Shown here: piece by piece, positions 21,352-21,454 of the stretch | Layout of the letters: each line of letters starts with the position of its first letter | Position numbering within the stretch: position 1 is the first letter of the stretch | NCBI GenBank assembly: GCA_905193155.1 | Contig: CAJJNQ010000040.1 | Span: 1-21,454 of the forward strand | DNA: 21,454 nucleotides | Source of the DNA: an uncultured Christensenella sp. | GTDB taxonomy: Bacteria > Bacillota > Clostridia > Christensenellales > UBA1750 | Direction: 5' to 3' | Program-made: the position numbers and the translations under genes | Notes under the pieces: generated by a model | What the model saw: the letters and a program-made list of their open reading frames with translations, nothing else | Told to the model about the DNA's origin: nothing | The model's database searches: none

Positions 21352-21454
21352 TGAAGTGACCCCAAAAAGTTAGACAATATTCTGAAGCAAAAATTGTTTA
21401 AGCAGCTGAAAGGGCTTGCTGTCTGTGAATTGCAGGCGGCAAGCCCTTTAGCTT
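21352..21454. mobile_element. End of an IS3-family-like insertion sequence, truncated by the window
   Basis: TGAAGTGACCCC then AAAAAGTTAGACA (21352-21376) has the form of terminal inverted repeats of Firmicute IS3-family elements, which begin with TG and carry GACCCCnAAAAGTT. The element would extend to the right beyond the window; no transposase is visible here. The esterase gene ends 24 bases before it. Confidence 0.6.
21404..21453. repeat. Long hairpin inside the IS end
   Basis: AAAGGGCTTGC (21409-21419) pairs perfectly with GCAAGCCCTTT (21439-21449); AGCT on both outer sides extends it past a single bulged G. The loop is 19 bases. Such subterminal hairpins can stop outside transcription entering a transposase gene, or end the transposase transcript. 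Confidence 0.8.

Overview
The window looks like a chromosomal segment of a moderately GC-rich Clostridia-type Firmicute, possibly a gut anaerobe. The signs are strong AGGAGG ribosome sites, TATAAT/TTGACA-type promoters, hairpin-plus-T terminators, ATP-dependent PEP carboxykinase, a MarR–MATE pair, a YolD-like gene, DUF4368-type serine recombinase and plant-glycan hydrolases. The species cannot be named from the sequence alone. Both edges carry mobile DNA: the tail of a large serine recombinase at the left and an IS3-like inverted terminal end at the right.

Layout. 1-254: recombinase tail. 319-3427 (minus): a three-gene unit reading LUD-domain protein, GH78 alpha-L-rhamnosidase and a YbaK/ProX-type aminoacyl-tRNA deacylase broken by an in-frame TAG. 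3466-3961 (plus): a cysteine-rich 116-residue protein with a tandem W/C repeat and a possible sigma-K promoter. 4003-4272 (plus): tRNA-Thr(CGU) and tRNA-Pro(CGG) with their own promoter and terminator. 4308-4838 (plus): pgsA. 4979-6580 (minus): pckA with a structured leader. 6767-8686 (minus): MarR regulator and MATE exporter behind an operator-rich promoter. 8712-9574 (minus): YolD-like gene followed by the wreck of an ACT-domain gene. 9700-10401 (plus): lipoprotein of unknown function. 10496-14696 (minus): a five-gene operon of GH1 glycosidase, type I phosphomannose isomerase, ROK sugar kinase-like protein, MIF-like tautomerase and GNAT. 14744-16864 (plus): UvrD/PcrA-like helicase. 16861-19079 (plus): deoD, cdd and a protein of unknown function, closed by a terminator whose loop contains the last stop codon. 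19095-21327 (plus): a GNAT–HExxH metallopeptidase fusion and an HSL-type esterase.

How the genes may work together. The GH1, isomerase and ROK genes suggest import or release of a beta-linked sugar, possibly a mannoside, phosphorylation, and isomerisation to fructose 6-phosphate; the rhamnosidase suggests trimming of plant or host glycosides. deoD and cdd are nucleoside salvage. PckA links glycolysis and C4 acids. The most unusual items are the cysteine-rich repeat protein, the acetyltransferase–peptidase fusion, the two decayed genes (one by a lone TAG, one by three lesions), and a GH1/ROK pair whose active-site residues differ from the textbook pattern. I saw no CRISPR array, defence island or biosynthetic gene cluster.
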